NCBI GenBank assembly: GCA_021648495.1
Contig: JAKIST010000004.1
Span: 1-32,917 of the forward strand
Direction: 5' to 3'
Length of the DNA stretch: 32,917 bases
Source of the DNA: Draconibacterium sp.
GTDB lineage: Bacteria; Bacteroidota; Bacteroidia; Bacteroidales; Prolixibacteraceae
Part shown: in pieces, positions 24,031 through 32,618 of the stretch
Numbering within the stretch: the first letter of the stretch is position 1
Layout of the letters: each line of letters starts with the position of its first letter
Notes under the pieces: generated by a model
The model's input: only the letters and a program-made list of their open reading frames with translations
The model's database searches: none
Told to the model about the DNA's origin: nothing
Made by a program: the position numbers and the translations under genes

Positions 24031-24324
24031 AATAGTTTTTTTTGCAGAATAAAAAAAAGTAGCACACTTGAATTTGTACTGGCAAATCCAGGTCTTTCTT
24101 CAAAAGCAATATTTGATGGATTAACAATTAAAATAGGATATTGTACGGTAAAAAGGATACTTAGGGATTGTAATGAACTTTTACCCTTGCCAAATTCAAC
24201 AAGCCTTCAAAATGAGTATTTAAAATTGAAATTAAATCACTATTTTCGTTTGGGCTATTGGCTTTTTCCATTAGATAAAATAAGTAGTTTTATTCTTCTA
24301 ATACACCAAGGAACTGTTATGTAA
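24031..24324 (+). pseudogene. HTH-protein fragment
   Basis: Open frame without an early start codon, reading LEFVLANPGLSSKAIFDGLT and then IKIGYCTVKRILRDCNEL before trailing off to a stop at 24322. The pattern is a winged helix-turn-helix like the C-terminal part of Fic or RecG-like ATPase-associated regulators. It has no ATG before the domain and follows the solo 62-bp repeat directly, so it is a decayed fragment. Confidence 0.4.
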
Positions 24325-24655
24325 TAACCTGACCATTTGTGCTTGTTCTTTCGCTCTTTAACTTCCTTGAAATAATCTTTAAATAGAACGCTATTCGCTA
24401 AATTTTCAAGTTGTTAAAAAACAAAATGCCTACGCTCAAATTGTTCATTGTATTACGTAACAGTTTCTAAGTATTTATCTTATGTAATTTTATCGATGCC
24501 TTTTTTAACCGCTTTTAACTTTTTTTTGTCATGTACTAAAATAACTTTTATAATAATGGCGCACTTACTAATTGGATTTTCATGGAATAAAAGTAACAGA
24601 TATGAAAAATATAAAACTAAATTGCAACGATGATATAAAAACTGAAATTAGAAAC
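24325..24655 (+). other. Non-coding AT-rich leader before the glycan locus
   Basis: 331 bp with no supported gene. It must contain the promoter of the receiver-HEAT-GT2 operon, but I see no good TAnnTTTG box. A short open stretch on the - strand (about 24280-24390, KDYFKEVKERKNKHKWSGYY) may be a further remnant. An in-frame ATG at 24602 could lengthen the receiver protein by 18 residues. Confidence 0.4.
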
Positions 24656-25024
24656 ATGAAACGTATTCTGTTAGCTGAAGATAATAAGTTGATTTTGGAA
24701 ACGGTTGCTCATAGCTTAACTAAAGAGGGGTATGAAATTATTAAAGCAATTGATGGGAAGGAGTGCCTTGAATTGTTAGAAGACAATGAAGTAGATTTAA
24801 TTATTACAGATTTGTATATGCCTAATGTTAATGGGATGGAGGTAATATCTTTTTTAAGAGATGAACGAAGAATAACAACACCAATTATGGTGCTTTCTGC
24901 AGCGGGGGATGAAGAGAACGTTTTAAAGGCTTTCGAATTTGGAGCAGATGATTTTATGATTAAACCATTTAGCCTGGTCGAAATTAATATTAGGGTAAAA
25001 AAGTTGTTGGCACAAAAAAGATAA
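24656..25024 (+). CDS. Stand-alone response-regulator receiver (CheY-like)
   Basis: 122-residue single-domain receiver with the acidic pair Glu8-Asp9 (LLAEDN), phospho-acceptor Asp52 (IITDLYMP), the switch Ser in VLSAAGDE and Lys in IKPFS. There is no output domain. I chose the ATG at 24656 because it gives the standard receiver start; in-frame ATGs at 24602 and 24572 add unstructured residues. It lies 46 bp upstream of the SPOR-HEAT protein and reads into the glycan operon, so phosphorylation may control the synthase complex by protein contact rather than transcription (inference). No cognate kinase is nearby on this strand. Confidence 0.88.
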   Translation: MKRILLAEDNKLILETVAHSLTKEGYEIIKAIDGKECLELLEDNEVDLIITDLYMPNVNGMEVISFLRDERRITTPIMVLSAAGDEENVLKAFEFGADDFMIKPFSLVEINIRVKKLLAQKR

Positions 25025-25070
25025 GGTTTCGATAATTTAAACTAAACTAATCTATTAAAATTAAGAGCAA

Positions 25071-26750
25071 ATGAGGTATGTCAACTTTACGATTATAAAA
25101 TTGATAATTCGTACGCTTGGCTTCTTATACTGTATTTGTTTGATACCTGTTAAAGATTGTGCAGGTGCTCAAAAATTTGTAATTCAGGTGGCTGCCACAA
25201 AAACCCCATTAAATATTCAATCCTTTGCAAAAAAGTACAACATAAATGATAGTATCAAGGAATTAAAGTCTGGCGATTGGAACCAATACATTATTGGAAG
25301 CTTTGACAGTTATAAATCAGCTTCGAATTATGCTCATAAATTAATCAAAATAAATGGATTGTCCGGGATATATATTCGCGATATTGAAAAAGATTCAAGT
25401 GGAATCTTTGAACAACTTAAAAAGAAGGAAGCACTTACCTATTTCAAAAAAGAAGAGCAAGTTGTTTTAGCTCCAAAACCTGCTCCCATAAAAACAGAAC
25501 TTTCAGGAAATAAACAAACCGATTCTTTAAAAATTAAAACAGATAAGTTGGAAGTAAGGAATATGGGCAATTATTTTTTGCATCTTTTGTTGACCGATTT
25601 TGAAATTAAAACATTCAAAAATGATCTTGTTGAATATGGGGAAAATAATGTCTCTGAACCGTACTTCAGGTTTTATTTAAGTTTCGTTGATTTTGTGTTC
25701 AAATATCCTTTTGCAATTGTATTATTCGTTTTTATATTTTTCTTCATTATTAATATTATTACGGTTCTTTTTGTTTTAAATTTCTCTGTCAAAGAAAAAA
25801 ATCGGCAAGATCGGTATCTAAAAGTGTACGGCAAAATGTATGAGAGTACTTTATTGGCGTATTTATTTGGCGAAATTGATTGGGATAGAGCTCTGATTCA
25901 ATTAAAGCACATAAAACGGAAAGAGAATAAAAAGATACTGATTTCAATATTGTTTAATTTTCATGAGAATTTGAAAGGAGAGGTGGATAAATTTATTCCT
26001 GAAATATTTGTAAAACTTGGCTTACATAATGATTCCTTAAAAGCATCGAAATCATATTATTATCATAAAAAAATTCAGGCAATTAGGGAGTTAACCTATT
26101 TGTATCCAGAGGGTGCTGCAAAAATAATCCCTAAATTAATCAATTATCCCAATGATAGAGTCAGGGCTGAAGTTCAAATTTCATACATTAGCCTGAACAA
26201 GGATCATCCTTTTCAATTTTTAAGTAAATTAACCAAACCATTTGTCCGTTGGACACAACTGTCTGCTTTTTATTTAATTCGCCTGCACCAGCTTCCGGTT
26301 CCCTCTTTTGCTGCGTTTTTAACTTCCAAGCAATATACGGTAAGAGAGTTTTGTTTGAATATGATTATTTACTCTCAACAATTCGAGAATGTTTCTGCAA
26401 TATTTCAAATGCTTGAAAGTAGTAGGGAACAAACCCGTTTCCTTTCCTATAAAGCCATAAACAACCTTCGTTTATTTGATGGTAAACGAAGATTAAAAAA
26501 CAGATACAGGTATGAAACGGAAAAAAATAAACTGGAAATAGTAAAAGCATTAAGGAATATAGGAAATGAAGAAGACCTGAATTTTTTAGAAATTATTATT
26601 AAGTCTGAATCTATTCCGTTAAAAATAGAAGCTTGCCGTTCTATGTATTATATGAATTCGCAGGGGAAGGAAAGAATGATTAGTTTAACCAAAGAATATG
26701 ATAGTAAGCTGGAATTATTTATTTCACATGTAACAGACCCAAGAAATTAG
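25071..26750 (+). CDS. SPOR-TM-HEAT membrane protein of the glycan locus
   Basis: 559 residues with an unusual layout. A signal-like N-terminus covers about residues 1-32. A SPOR-like domain at about 34-104 begins KFVIQVAATKTPLNIQSFA and ends SGIYIRDI. After a linker, a single membrane helix lies at about 213-238 (FAIVLFVFIFFFIINII). A cytoplasmic helical-repeat domain of about 310 residues resembles HEAT/armadillo repeats (RAEVQISYISLNKDH; KLEIVKALRNIGNEEDLNFL; IPLKIEACRSMYYM). The SPOR part would sit in the periplasm near denuded glycan, and the HEAT part would be positioned to contact the GT2 synthase and the receiver encoded on either side. The stop is 2 bp before the GT2 start. No known family name fits the whole protein. 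Confidence 0.75.
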   Translation: MRYVNFTIIKLIIRTLGFLYCICLIPVKDCAGAQKFVIQVAATKTPLNIQSFAKKYNINDSIKELKSGDWNQYIIGSFDSYKSASNYAHKLIKINGLSGIYIRDIEKDSSGIFEQLKKKEALTYFKKEEQVVLAPKPAPIKTELSGNKQTDSLKIKTDKLEVRNMGNYFLHLLLTDFEIKTFKNDLVEYGENNVSEPYFRFYLSFVDFVFKYPFAIVLFVFIFFFIINIITVLFVLNFSVKEKNRQDRYLKVYGKMYESTLLAYLFGEIDWDRALIQLKHIKRKENKKILISILFNFHENLKGEVDKFIPEIFVKLGLHNDSLKASKSYYYHKKIQAIRELTYLYPEGAAKIIPKLINYPNDRVRAEVQISYISLNKDHPFQFLSKLTKPFVRWTQLSAFYLIRLHQLPVPSFAAFLTSKQYTVREFCLNMIIYSQQFENVSAIFQMLESSREQTRFLSYKAINNLRLFDGKRRLKNRYRYETEKNKLEIVKALRNIGNEEDLNFLEIIIKSESIPLKIEACRSMYYMNSQGKERMISLTKEYDSKLELFISHVTDPRN

Positions 26751-26752
26751 AG

Positions 26753-28180
26753 ATGATGAATTTGGAAGAATTTAAAAGAATCGTAGAAATATTTTTTTTA
26801 ATTTACGCAATATGTGTATTTGTAGCTTATTTCTGCTTAGCAATAATTTCAGCCAAAGAATTATTAAAAAATATAAACGAGGCCAAAATCACCAATTACA
26901 ATGCCCTTTTATCTTCGCCTTTTGCTTCCAAAGTTTCTGTATTAGCTCCGGCATATAACGAATCGCGTACAATTGTTGAAAATATAAAAGCTCTATTAGG
27001 GCTTTACTACCCCAGTTTTGAAATTATTGTAATTAACGATGGCAGCAAAGATGATACACTGGGAAAAACGATTAAAGCATTTGATCTGGAAAAAGTTCCT
27101 TATGTAATTGATTATAAAATTCCATGTCAGGAGATCCAGGGCATTTATAAATCACGAAAAAAGGCGTATAATAACCTCACTGTTATTGATAAAATTAATG
27201 GAGGAAAAGCAGATGCTTTGAATTCAGGAATCAATATTTCGAAAGGGGAATATTTTATTGCAATTGATGTAGATTCAATTATAGATCCACATGCACTTAA
27301 GAAATTAATTAAACCCTTTTTCGAAGAAACAGAACGAAAGGTTATTGCAGTTGGGGGGGTTATTCAAATTGCAAATTCATGTAAATTTGAAGACGGTCAA
27401 TTAGTCGAAGTAGATGTTCCTGATAAATTCTTACCACGTTGCCAGGTAATTGAATATAACAGGTCTTTTTTAATGGGAAGAATGGCTTGGAGCCGGCTTG
27501 ATGGACTTTTACTGATTTCTGGCGCACTAGGGCTTTTTGATATTGAAGTTGTTATTGCGTGCGGAGGTTATTATACTAAAACAGTTGGCGAAGACATGGA
27601 GTTAGTTGTTCGAATGCGAAGGTATATGTCGAATAAAGGCGAAAAATATAAAGTGATATATATTTCGGATCCTCTTTGCTGGACAGAAGCACCCTCCAGT
27701 TTAAAGGTACTTGGAAGTCAGCGAAATCGGTGGACACGAGGAACCATTGATACAATTTTTCGTCATTGGCATATTTTCTTCAATCGTAAATATGGTTTTA
27801 TGGGTATGGTTTCGCATCCATATTGGGTATTGTTTGAGTGGTTGGCTCCAATTATTGAAGTATTTGGGATTATGTTCTTTATTTTTATTGCTTTATTAGG
27901 TGAATCCAACTGGCCACTTTTTTTAGTGATGTTGAGTTTTGTTTATTTCTTCGCCATAACTATGTCAACTTATGCAATTCTATTTGATCAAATTGCATAT
28001 CACCGATATAAAGATAAACGAATGGTAATAAAACTAATTTTAACCTCTTGGGTTGAACCGGTACTATATCATCCATTAACTGTTTACTGGGCTATTCGTG
28101 GGAATATAGACCATTTTATAAAAAGAAAAAAAACATGGGGGAAAATGACACGGGAGGGATTTTCTAAACCAAAAGAATAA
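26753..28180 (+). CDS. Processive family 2 glycosyltransferase (PgaC/YaiP-like)
   Basis: 475-residue membrane glycan synthase of the cellulose-synthase/PgaC/hyaluronan-synthase type. One TM helix precedes a GT-A domain with APAYNES, Asp96 (INDGSKDD), Asp172-x-Asp174 (IDVDS), Glu280-Asp281 (GEDME, general base) and Gln323-RNRW (QRNRW), all residues expected for processive polymerisation. Three or so C-terminal TM helices form the likely channel. There is no PilZ domain. The product is a beta-linked homopolymer by analogy; the sugar is unknown. It is directly coupled to the HEAT protein (2 bp gap) and followed by a YaiO-like protein, echoing the E. coli yaiP-yaiO pair. Two consecutive ATGs (26753, 26756) make the exact start uncertain by one residue. 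Confidence 0.88.
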   Translation: MMNLEEFKRIVEIFFLIYAICVFVAYFCLAIISAKELLKNINEAKITNYNALLSSPFASKVSVLAPAYNESRTIVENIKALLGLYYPSFEIIVINDGSKDDTLGKTIKAFDLEKVPYVIDYKIPCQEIQGIYKSRKKAYNNLTVIDKINGGKADALNSGINISKGEYFIAIDVDSIIDPHALKKLIKPFFEETERKVIAVGGVIQIANSCKFEDGQLVEVDVPDKFLPRCQVIEYNRSFLMGRMAWSRLDGLLLISGALGLFDIEVVIACGGYYTKTVGEDMELVVRMRRYMSNKGEKYKVIYISDPLCWTEAPSSLKVLGSQRNRWTRGTIDTIFRHWHIFFNRKYGFMGMVSHPYWVLFEWLAPIIEVFGIMFFIFIALLGESNWPLFLVMLSFVYFFAITMSTYAILFDQIAYHRYKDKRMVIKLILTSWVEPVLYHPLTVYWAIRGNIDHFIKRKKTWGKMTREGFSKPKE

Positions 28181-28255
28181 TTTTTATTAATAAAACTGGA
28201 CTTTTTGAAACCAATTATAAAAAGACAGATAATCATATAATAAATTTGTAAAAAT

Positions 28256-29491
28256 ATGAGGTTTAAAAATATAATTCGATCAATTATTTTATTAGCGTTC
28301 ATTGCTTTTGCTGGGCTTTCAAATAAAACAGCAGCCCAGACTTTTGAAGATGCCAGAAATTATGCTTTTAATGGTGAACGGGAAAAAGCAAGAACAATTT
28401 GCTATGAGATTCTTTCACAGGGGTTTAATTCGGATGTTGCGCTTTTACTTGGCAGAACCTATGCGTGGGATGGAAAGTACGACTCTGCACGTGTTGTTTT
28501 TAACGAGGTTCTGATTAATAAACCTGAAAACATGGAAGTTTTGGGGGCGTTTGCTGATGTGGAGTACTGGTCTGAAAATTATTCAAAAGCCGTTGAATAC
28601 TGCGATATGGCTTTGCAGAAAGATTCTGTTGCAGAAGAATTTATATTGAAAAAAGCAAGAATTTTAAACAGTAATGAAAAATTTGAAGAAGCTGTTACTA
28701 CATTAAAAGATTTTGTCTGCAAACATCCAGGTTATGCAGATGTAATGAGGAAATTAAAGGAATATCGCCTTGATCTTATGAGGAACAAGATTAAGGTAGC
28801 ATATACATTTGATTTTTTTGATAAAAACTTTAATCGCGACCCCTGGCAAATTACTGCTTTGTCGTATGGGCGGAAAACAAAATTAGGTTCCGTAATAGCT
28901 CGTGTAAATTATGCCAATCGTTTTGGGTATAAAGCATATCAGTATGAAATTGATGCTTATCCAAAGCTGAGTGAAAATAGTTACTATTATGTGAATTATG
29001 GATTTTCAAATAACTCCCTTTTCCCAAAAAACAGAATGGGATTAGAGTGGTATCACAACTTTCCAAAAGCTTACGAAGGTTCAATTGGTATGCGAATGTT
29101 GATTTTTAATGCTTCAAATGTAGATATTTATACAGCTACTATTGGCAAGTATGTTGGTAATTATTGGCTGTCAATGCGCTCTTTTGTTACACCTGGGACT
29201 GACGGAACCTCTGTGTCAGGTTCATTGCAGATGAGGCGATACTATTCGGATCCTGAAAATTATTATGGTTTAAGGATGAGTTATGGCGTTTCGCCCGATG
29301 ATAACCTAAATTTGATTGATTCTGGGCAAAGGTTAACATTAAAAACACGGGCATTACGTGTAGAATTTAATCATATATTTAACCACATTTGGATTTTTAA
29401 TATTGGAACTATTTGGGGTGCAGAAGAGCTGGATCAAGGGAAGTATTCAGGTTATTATACATTTGATTTTACTTTTTCCCGACTTTTTTAA
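28256..29491 (+). CDS. YaiO-like outer-membrane protein (TPR plus beta-barrel)
   Basis: 411-residue exported protein. A signal peptide covers residues 1-27 (ends TAAQ). Residues 30-165 form TPR-like repeats (ARNYAFNGEREKARTICYEI; LGRTYAWDGKYDSARVVFNE). From about residue 175 on there are alternating aromatic beta-strands of a barrel, closing with the terminal Phe in FDFTFSRLF. This arrangement, periplasmic TPR leading a C-terminal barrel, matches YaiO and parallels PgaA/BcsC-type polysaccharide exit channels, which makes it the likely export or anchoring component for the GT2 product. It follows the synthase by 75 bp and precedes the transferase by 9 bp. Confidence 0.82.
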   Translation: MRFKNIIRSIILLAFIAFAGLSNKTAAQTFEDARNYAFNGEREKARTICYEILSQGFNSDVALLLGRTYAWDGKYDSARVVFNEVLINKPENMEVLGAFADVEYWSENYSKAVEYCDMALQKDSVAEEFILKKARILNSNEKFEEAVTTLKDFVCKHPGYADVMRKLKEYRLDLMRNKIKVAYTFDFFDKNFNRDPWQITALSYGRKTKLGSVIARVNYANRFGYKAYQYEIDAYPKLSENSYYYVNYGFSNNSLFPKNRMGLEWYHNFPKAYEGSIGMRMLIFNASNVDIYTATIGKYVGNYWLSMRSFVTPGTDGTSVSGSLQMRRYYSDPENYYGLRMSYGVSPDDNLNLIDSGQRLTLKTRALRVEFNHIFNHIWIFNIGTIWGAEELDQGKYSGYYTFDFTFSRLF

Positions 29492-29500
29492 ACGTATTCT

Positions 29501-31531
29501 ATGGATAATTTAATGGAATCAGTAAGGTTAGTTATTAGATCATTAAGGAGATTTATTAGTTTAAGTTTTATATTGTTGTCAATGATATTGGTTGTTCGTT
29601 TCTATGAACTAATTATTACTTCAAATTTTTCAAATTATCCGCCAGGAAGCTCAGTTGATGTGCTAATTGGCCTAAAGTTTGACTTTATTACGTATTTACG
29701 TATTTCAGCATTTCTGATGATCCCTTTTTTGATTATTGCTTATTTTAGCCAGAAAGCAGCTAAATACTTTTTTATTGTTTCCAGTATTTTGCTAGTTCTT
29801 GGTGAAATTATGCTACTTCAGTATTTTACTACTGCAAGGATTCCTTTAGGAGCAGATTTGTTTGGGTATTCAGTAGAAGAAATACAGCATACTGTTGCAG
29901 CTTCTGGTAGTATTCGTATTTTCCCATATATAATGATAATGCTTTATCTGGCTTTTATGGTCAGGATATTTGTCAAACATGTTTATTATAGAATAAAACC
30001 ATGGGCAATGGTTCTTATTACAATTTTAATGTTTGGCTCTTTACTTCCCTTAAAGAAATTAAATCCAGAGCCTTCAAAATTTAGTAATGAGTTTTGTTAT
30101 TTTGTAGCCATAAATAAACTTAGCTTTTTTACTCAAAGTGTTTCTAATTATTATGTAAATAAGGGAAAGCTGGATGATCAACCATTTACTTTTAAAAAGT
30201 CAGTTGCCTCCGCAATTGGTAATCCGTTCAGTTATATCGATCCTGATTATCCTTTTCTTCATCAGGAAACCACTCCAAATGTATTAGGCGAATATTTTGA
30301 ATTAGGTGAAACACCGACAAATATTGTTTTTATTTTGGTTGAAAGTTTGGGACGAGCCTATAGCGGCGAAGATGCGTATTTGGGGAGTTTTACTCCTTTT
30401 TTGGATTCGTTAATGCGAGAAAGCCTTTATTGGGAGAATTGCCTGAGTACCTCTGGTCGTACTTTTCAGGTATTGCCTTCAACATTGGCATCGCTACCGT
30501 ATGGAAACCATGGTTTCACCGATATGGGGGATGAAATGCCCGACCACCTTAGTCTAATTAGTATTTTGAAGAAAGAAGCTGGATACAACAGCACATTTGT
30601 TTATGGTGGTGATGCAAGTTTCGATAAAATGGATATTTTCCTTCGGCGACAAGGTATTGATCAGATTATAGATGTTGAAAATTTTGGTGCGGATTATACT
30701 AAACTCCCAGCATCCGAAAGTGGATTCACCTGGGGATATGGTGACAAAGAAATATTTAGAAGATATATTGAGGATTGGAAATTAAACCAAAGTGAACCAA
30801 GAATTGATGCAATACTTACACTGGCAATGCACAGCCCGTTTAAAGTGCCGGATCAACTGAATTACAATCGGAAATTTGAAGAACGATTAATTGGTTTGGA
30901 TTTGAGTGATAAAACCAAATTGTTTAACCGTAATTACGTTAAACAGTTTGCTACAATAATTTATTTCGATGAGGCATTGAGATATTTCTTTAATGAAATT
31001 AAGAAATTGCCCGCTTTTAAAAATACTATTTTTGTTATTACTGGAGACCATCGAATGCCGGAAATTCCAATTAGTACACAAATTGATCGATTTCATGTTC
31101 CATTGGTTATATACTCTCCAATGCTAAAAAAAACCAAGAAATTTTCTTCTGTTGTTACACACTTCGATTTAACACCATCAATACTTGCATTGTTAAATAA
31201 AAGGAATAATATCTCTCGCCCGACAGTAGCTTCATGGATCGGACATGGACTTGACAATTCAGCTTCATTCCGCAATTTGAATTCGTATGTATTAATGAGG
31301 AATAAAAATGAAATTATGGATATACTGGATTCTAAACGAATGCTTGCAAACAATACTTTATATCAACTTTATCCAAATATGAACATTGAACCTATTGATG
31401 AAAGTAATATTCAGGAAGAGATGGAAATGGAAATGGAAAATTTCATACGTAAACAATATTATGTTAACCGTAACAATAAGCTCATCCCCGATTCGTTGAA
31501 AAAATGGGCTGTACACTTAAAAGCCAATTAA
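29501..31531 (+). CDS. LTA-synthase-family membrane phosphotransferase/sulfatase-fold enzyme
   Basis: 676-residue membrane enzyme. Five helices lie in the first 190 residues. The catalytic domain at about residues 260-590 has the alkaline-phosphatase/sulfatase fold: metal-binding Glu281 in ILVESLGR, nucleophile Thr321 in TSGRTF, and Asp516-His517 in TGDHRMP, followed by THFDLTPSILAL. The family includes LtaS, OpgB and phosphoethanolamine transferases, which attach phosphoglycerol or similar groups in the periplasm. In this operon it most likely decorates the polymer made by the GT2 enzyme, with phosphoglycerol or phosphoethanolamine (inference). It is the last gene of the unit; no obvious terminator follows. 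Confidence 0.87.
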   Translation: MDNLMESVRLVIRSLRRFISLSFILLSMILVVRFYELIITSNFSNYPPGSSVDVLIGLKFDFITYLRISAFLMIPFLIIAYFSQKAAKYFFIVSSILLVLGEIMLLQYFTTARIPLGADLFGYSVEEIQHTVAASGSIRIFPYIMIMLYLAFMVRIFVKHVYYRIKPWAMVLITILMFGSLLPLKKLNPEPSKFSNEFCYFVAINKLSFFTQSVSNYYVNKGKLDDQPFTFKKSVASAIGNPFSYIDPDYPFLHQETTPNVLGEYFELGETPTNIVFILVESLGRAYSGEDAYLGSFTPFLDSLMRESLYWENCLSTSGRTFQVLPSTLASLPYGNHGFTDMGDEMPDHLSLISILKKEAGYNSTFVYGGDASFDKMDIFLRRQGIDQIIDVENFGADYTKLPASESGFTWGYGDKEIFRRYIEDWKLNQSEPRIDAILTLAMHSPFKVPDQLNYNRKFEERLIGLDLSDKTKLFNRNYVKQFATIIYFDEALRYFFNEIKKLPAFKNTIFVITGDHRMPEIPISTQIDRFHVPLVIYSPMLKKTKKFSSVVTHFDLTPSILALLNKRNNISRPTVASWIGHGLDNSASFRNLNSYVLMRNKNEIMDILDSKRMLANNTLYQLYPNMNIEPIDESNIQEEMEMEMENFIRKQYYVNRNNKLIPDSLKKWAVHLKAN

Positions 31532-31575
31532 AAAAATTGTTAAAAAGATAATAGCAGTTTCTTCATTAATTAATT

Positions 31576-31893
31576 TTAAAAATAATCTACATGAACAAAA
31601 GGGACAAGCACATTTAACGTTTTCAGTATACCGAAATATTGATAAGAGTAACCATATTTAGTCTCTAAATTAGTTGGTAAATTTTCGGTAATATCTGTTG
31701 TAGCAGCAATATTAAATGTTCTATAACCATCGGTCAAAAAATTACCACCATCAGTATAGTAGTCATTTTTATTTTTTGGAGTTATTGTATCGTTTGGAAA
31801 ACTTAGTTGTTTTGCAATAAATCCTCCTGTATAATCTTCAGAAAAATTATACAAATAAGCTTGCTCAACATCATCTTTATAACGGGTTTTACT
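31576..31893 (-). pseudogene. Unidentified C-terminal fragment
   Basis: Open stretch with an upstream stop and no good ATG; the first 'start' would be a TTG. It reads DVEQAYLYNFSEDYTGGFIA and ends LNVLVPFVHVDYF. Composition looks like real protein (many Tyr, Asp, Gly) but I recognise no family. Its position among other broken frames argues for a remnant. Confidence 0.35.
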
Positions 31894-31937
31894 TTAACAA
31901 AACGAGTAAAATCAGTGTCTATCTGAGATATTTTTCT

Positions 31938-32189
31938 TCAATTCGTTGCTATGTTTTTATCATCTGGCTTTAATTTAAGGATACTCATAATTTCTTGTTG
32001 TATTGGGTTTAAATCAGGCATCATAATTTTTTTCATTTGATAACCTAACCCAAGTTCGCTCATCTTTATGTTTTTTAATTCGTCAGCTATTGGGAAATCG
32101 GTTGAGTTCGGTGGGAAATTAAATCCTTTTCTGAAGTTTAATACTACCAAGTTGAGTGAATTATTTTTATGGAATAAAATTAAAGACAA
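31938..32189 (-). pseudogene. Unidentified open-frame fragment
   Basis: 83 codons, only a TTG at the 5' end immediately after a stop. It contains VLNFRKGFNFPPNSTDFPI and MMPDLNPIQQEIMSILKL, protein-like but unplaced. It may be part of the same decayed gene as its neighbours, in another frame. Confidence 0.3.
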
Positions 32190-32206
32190 CTATTAAAGGA
32201 CAATGC

Positions 32207-32500
32207 TTAATGAATTTTTCTTGAGTCCCATGAAATATTTCTTAATAACATTAATTGGCAAAACCATCCAACTAAACCGTTAAAAAAATATTTATAATCC
32301 GCGCAAAAATGCTCAAATTCAACCGGTCTTGTTTGGTAATTACGAGGAATAGCTATATTTTTAGAGGGAAGTGAAAATTCATGAGTAACACCGGAATATC
32401 CAATAATTATTAAATCCCCATTTTTCAAGAACTCTTTGCGAAGCAAGATTATAATCAAAAACTCATTGACTGTTATCCTGAATTGGCAGAAACCTTTCAT
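32207..32500 (-). pseudogene. Unidentified fragment
   Basis: 97-codon frame. The central part (LIIIGYSGVTHEFSLPSKN; VEFEHFCADYKYFFNGLVGW) looks protein-like. The first 25 codons are antisense to a different protein-like stretch at 32416-32542, so the full frame is not a credible gene. Confidence 0.25.
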
Positions 32501-32542
32501 GCTGATAAATATAATCCGGGAATTACGTTTGTGGAATTGTAA
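32416..32542 (+). pseudogene. C-terminal remnant of an unidentified protein
   Basis: Open stretch ending KLIDCYPELAETFHADKYNP then GITFVEL and a stop. It resembles the end of a small soluble protein. No start codon is present, and nothing upstream in frame supports a full gene. Confidence 0.3.
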
Positions 32543-32618
32543 ATATTACAGATAAACGATACTATTCAACAATAAAGTGATATGAATATTTTGGAGCAAC
32601 CATTGGCTTCTGAATTAT

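Noticed and set aside
24448-24633. 61-codon + strand frame upstream of the receiver gene
   Set aside because: Hydrophobic AT-rich reading with no recognisable pattern, overlapping the likely promoter region and out of frame with the receiver.
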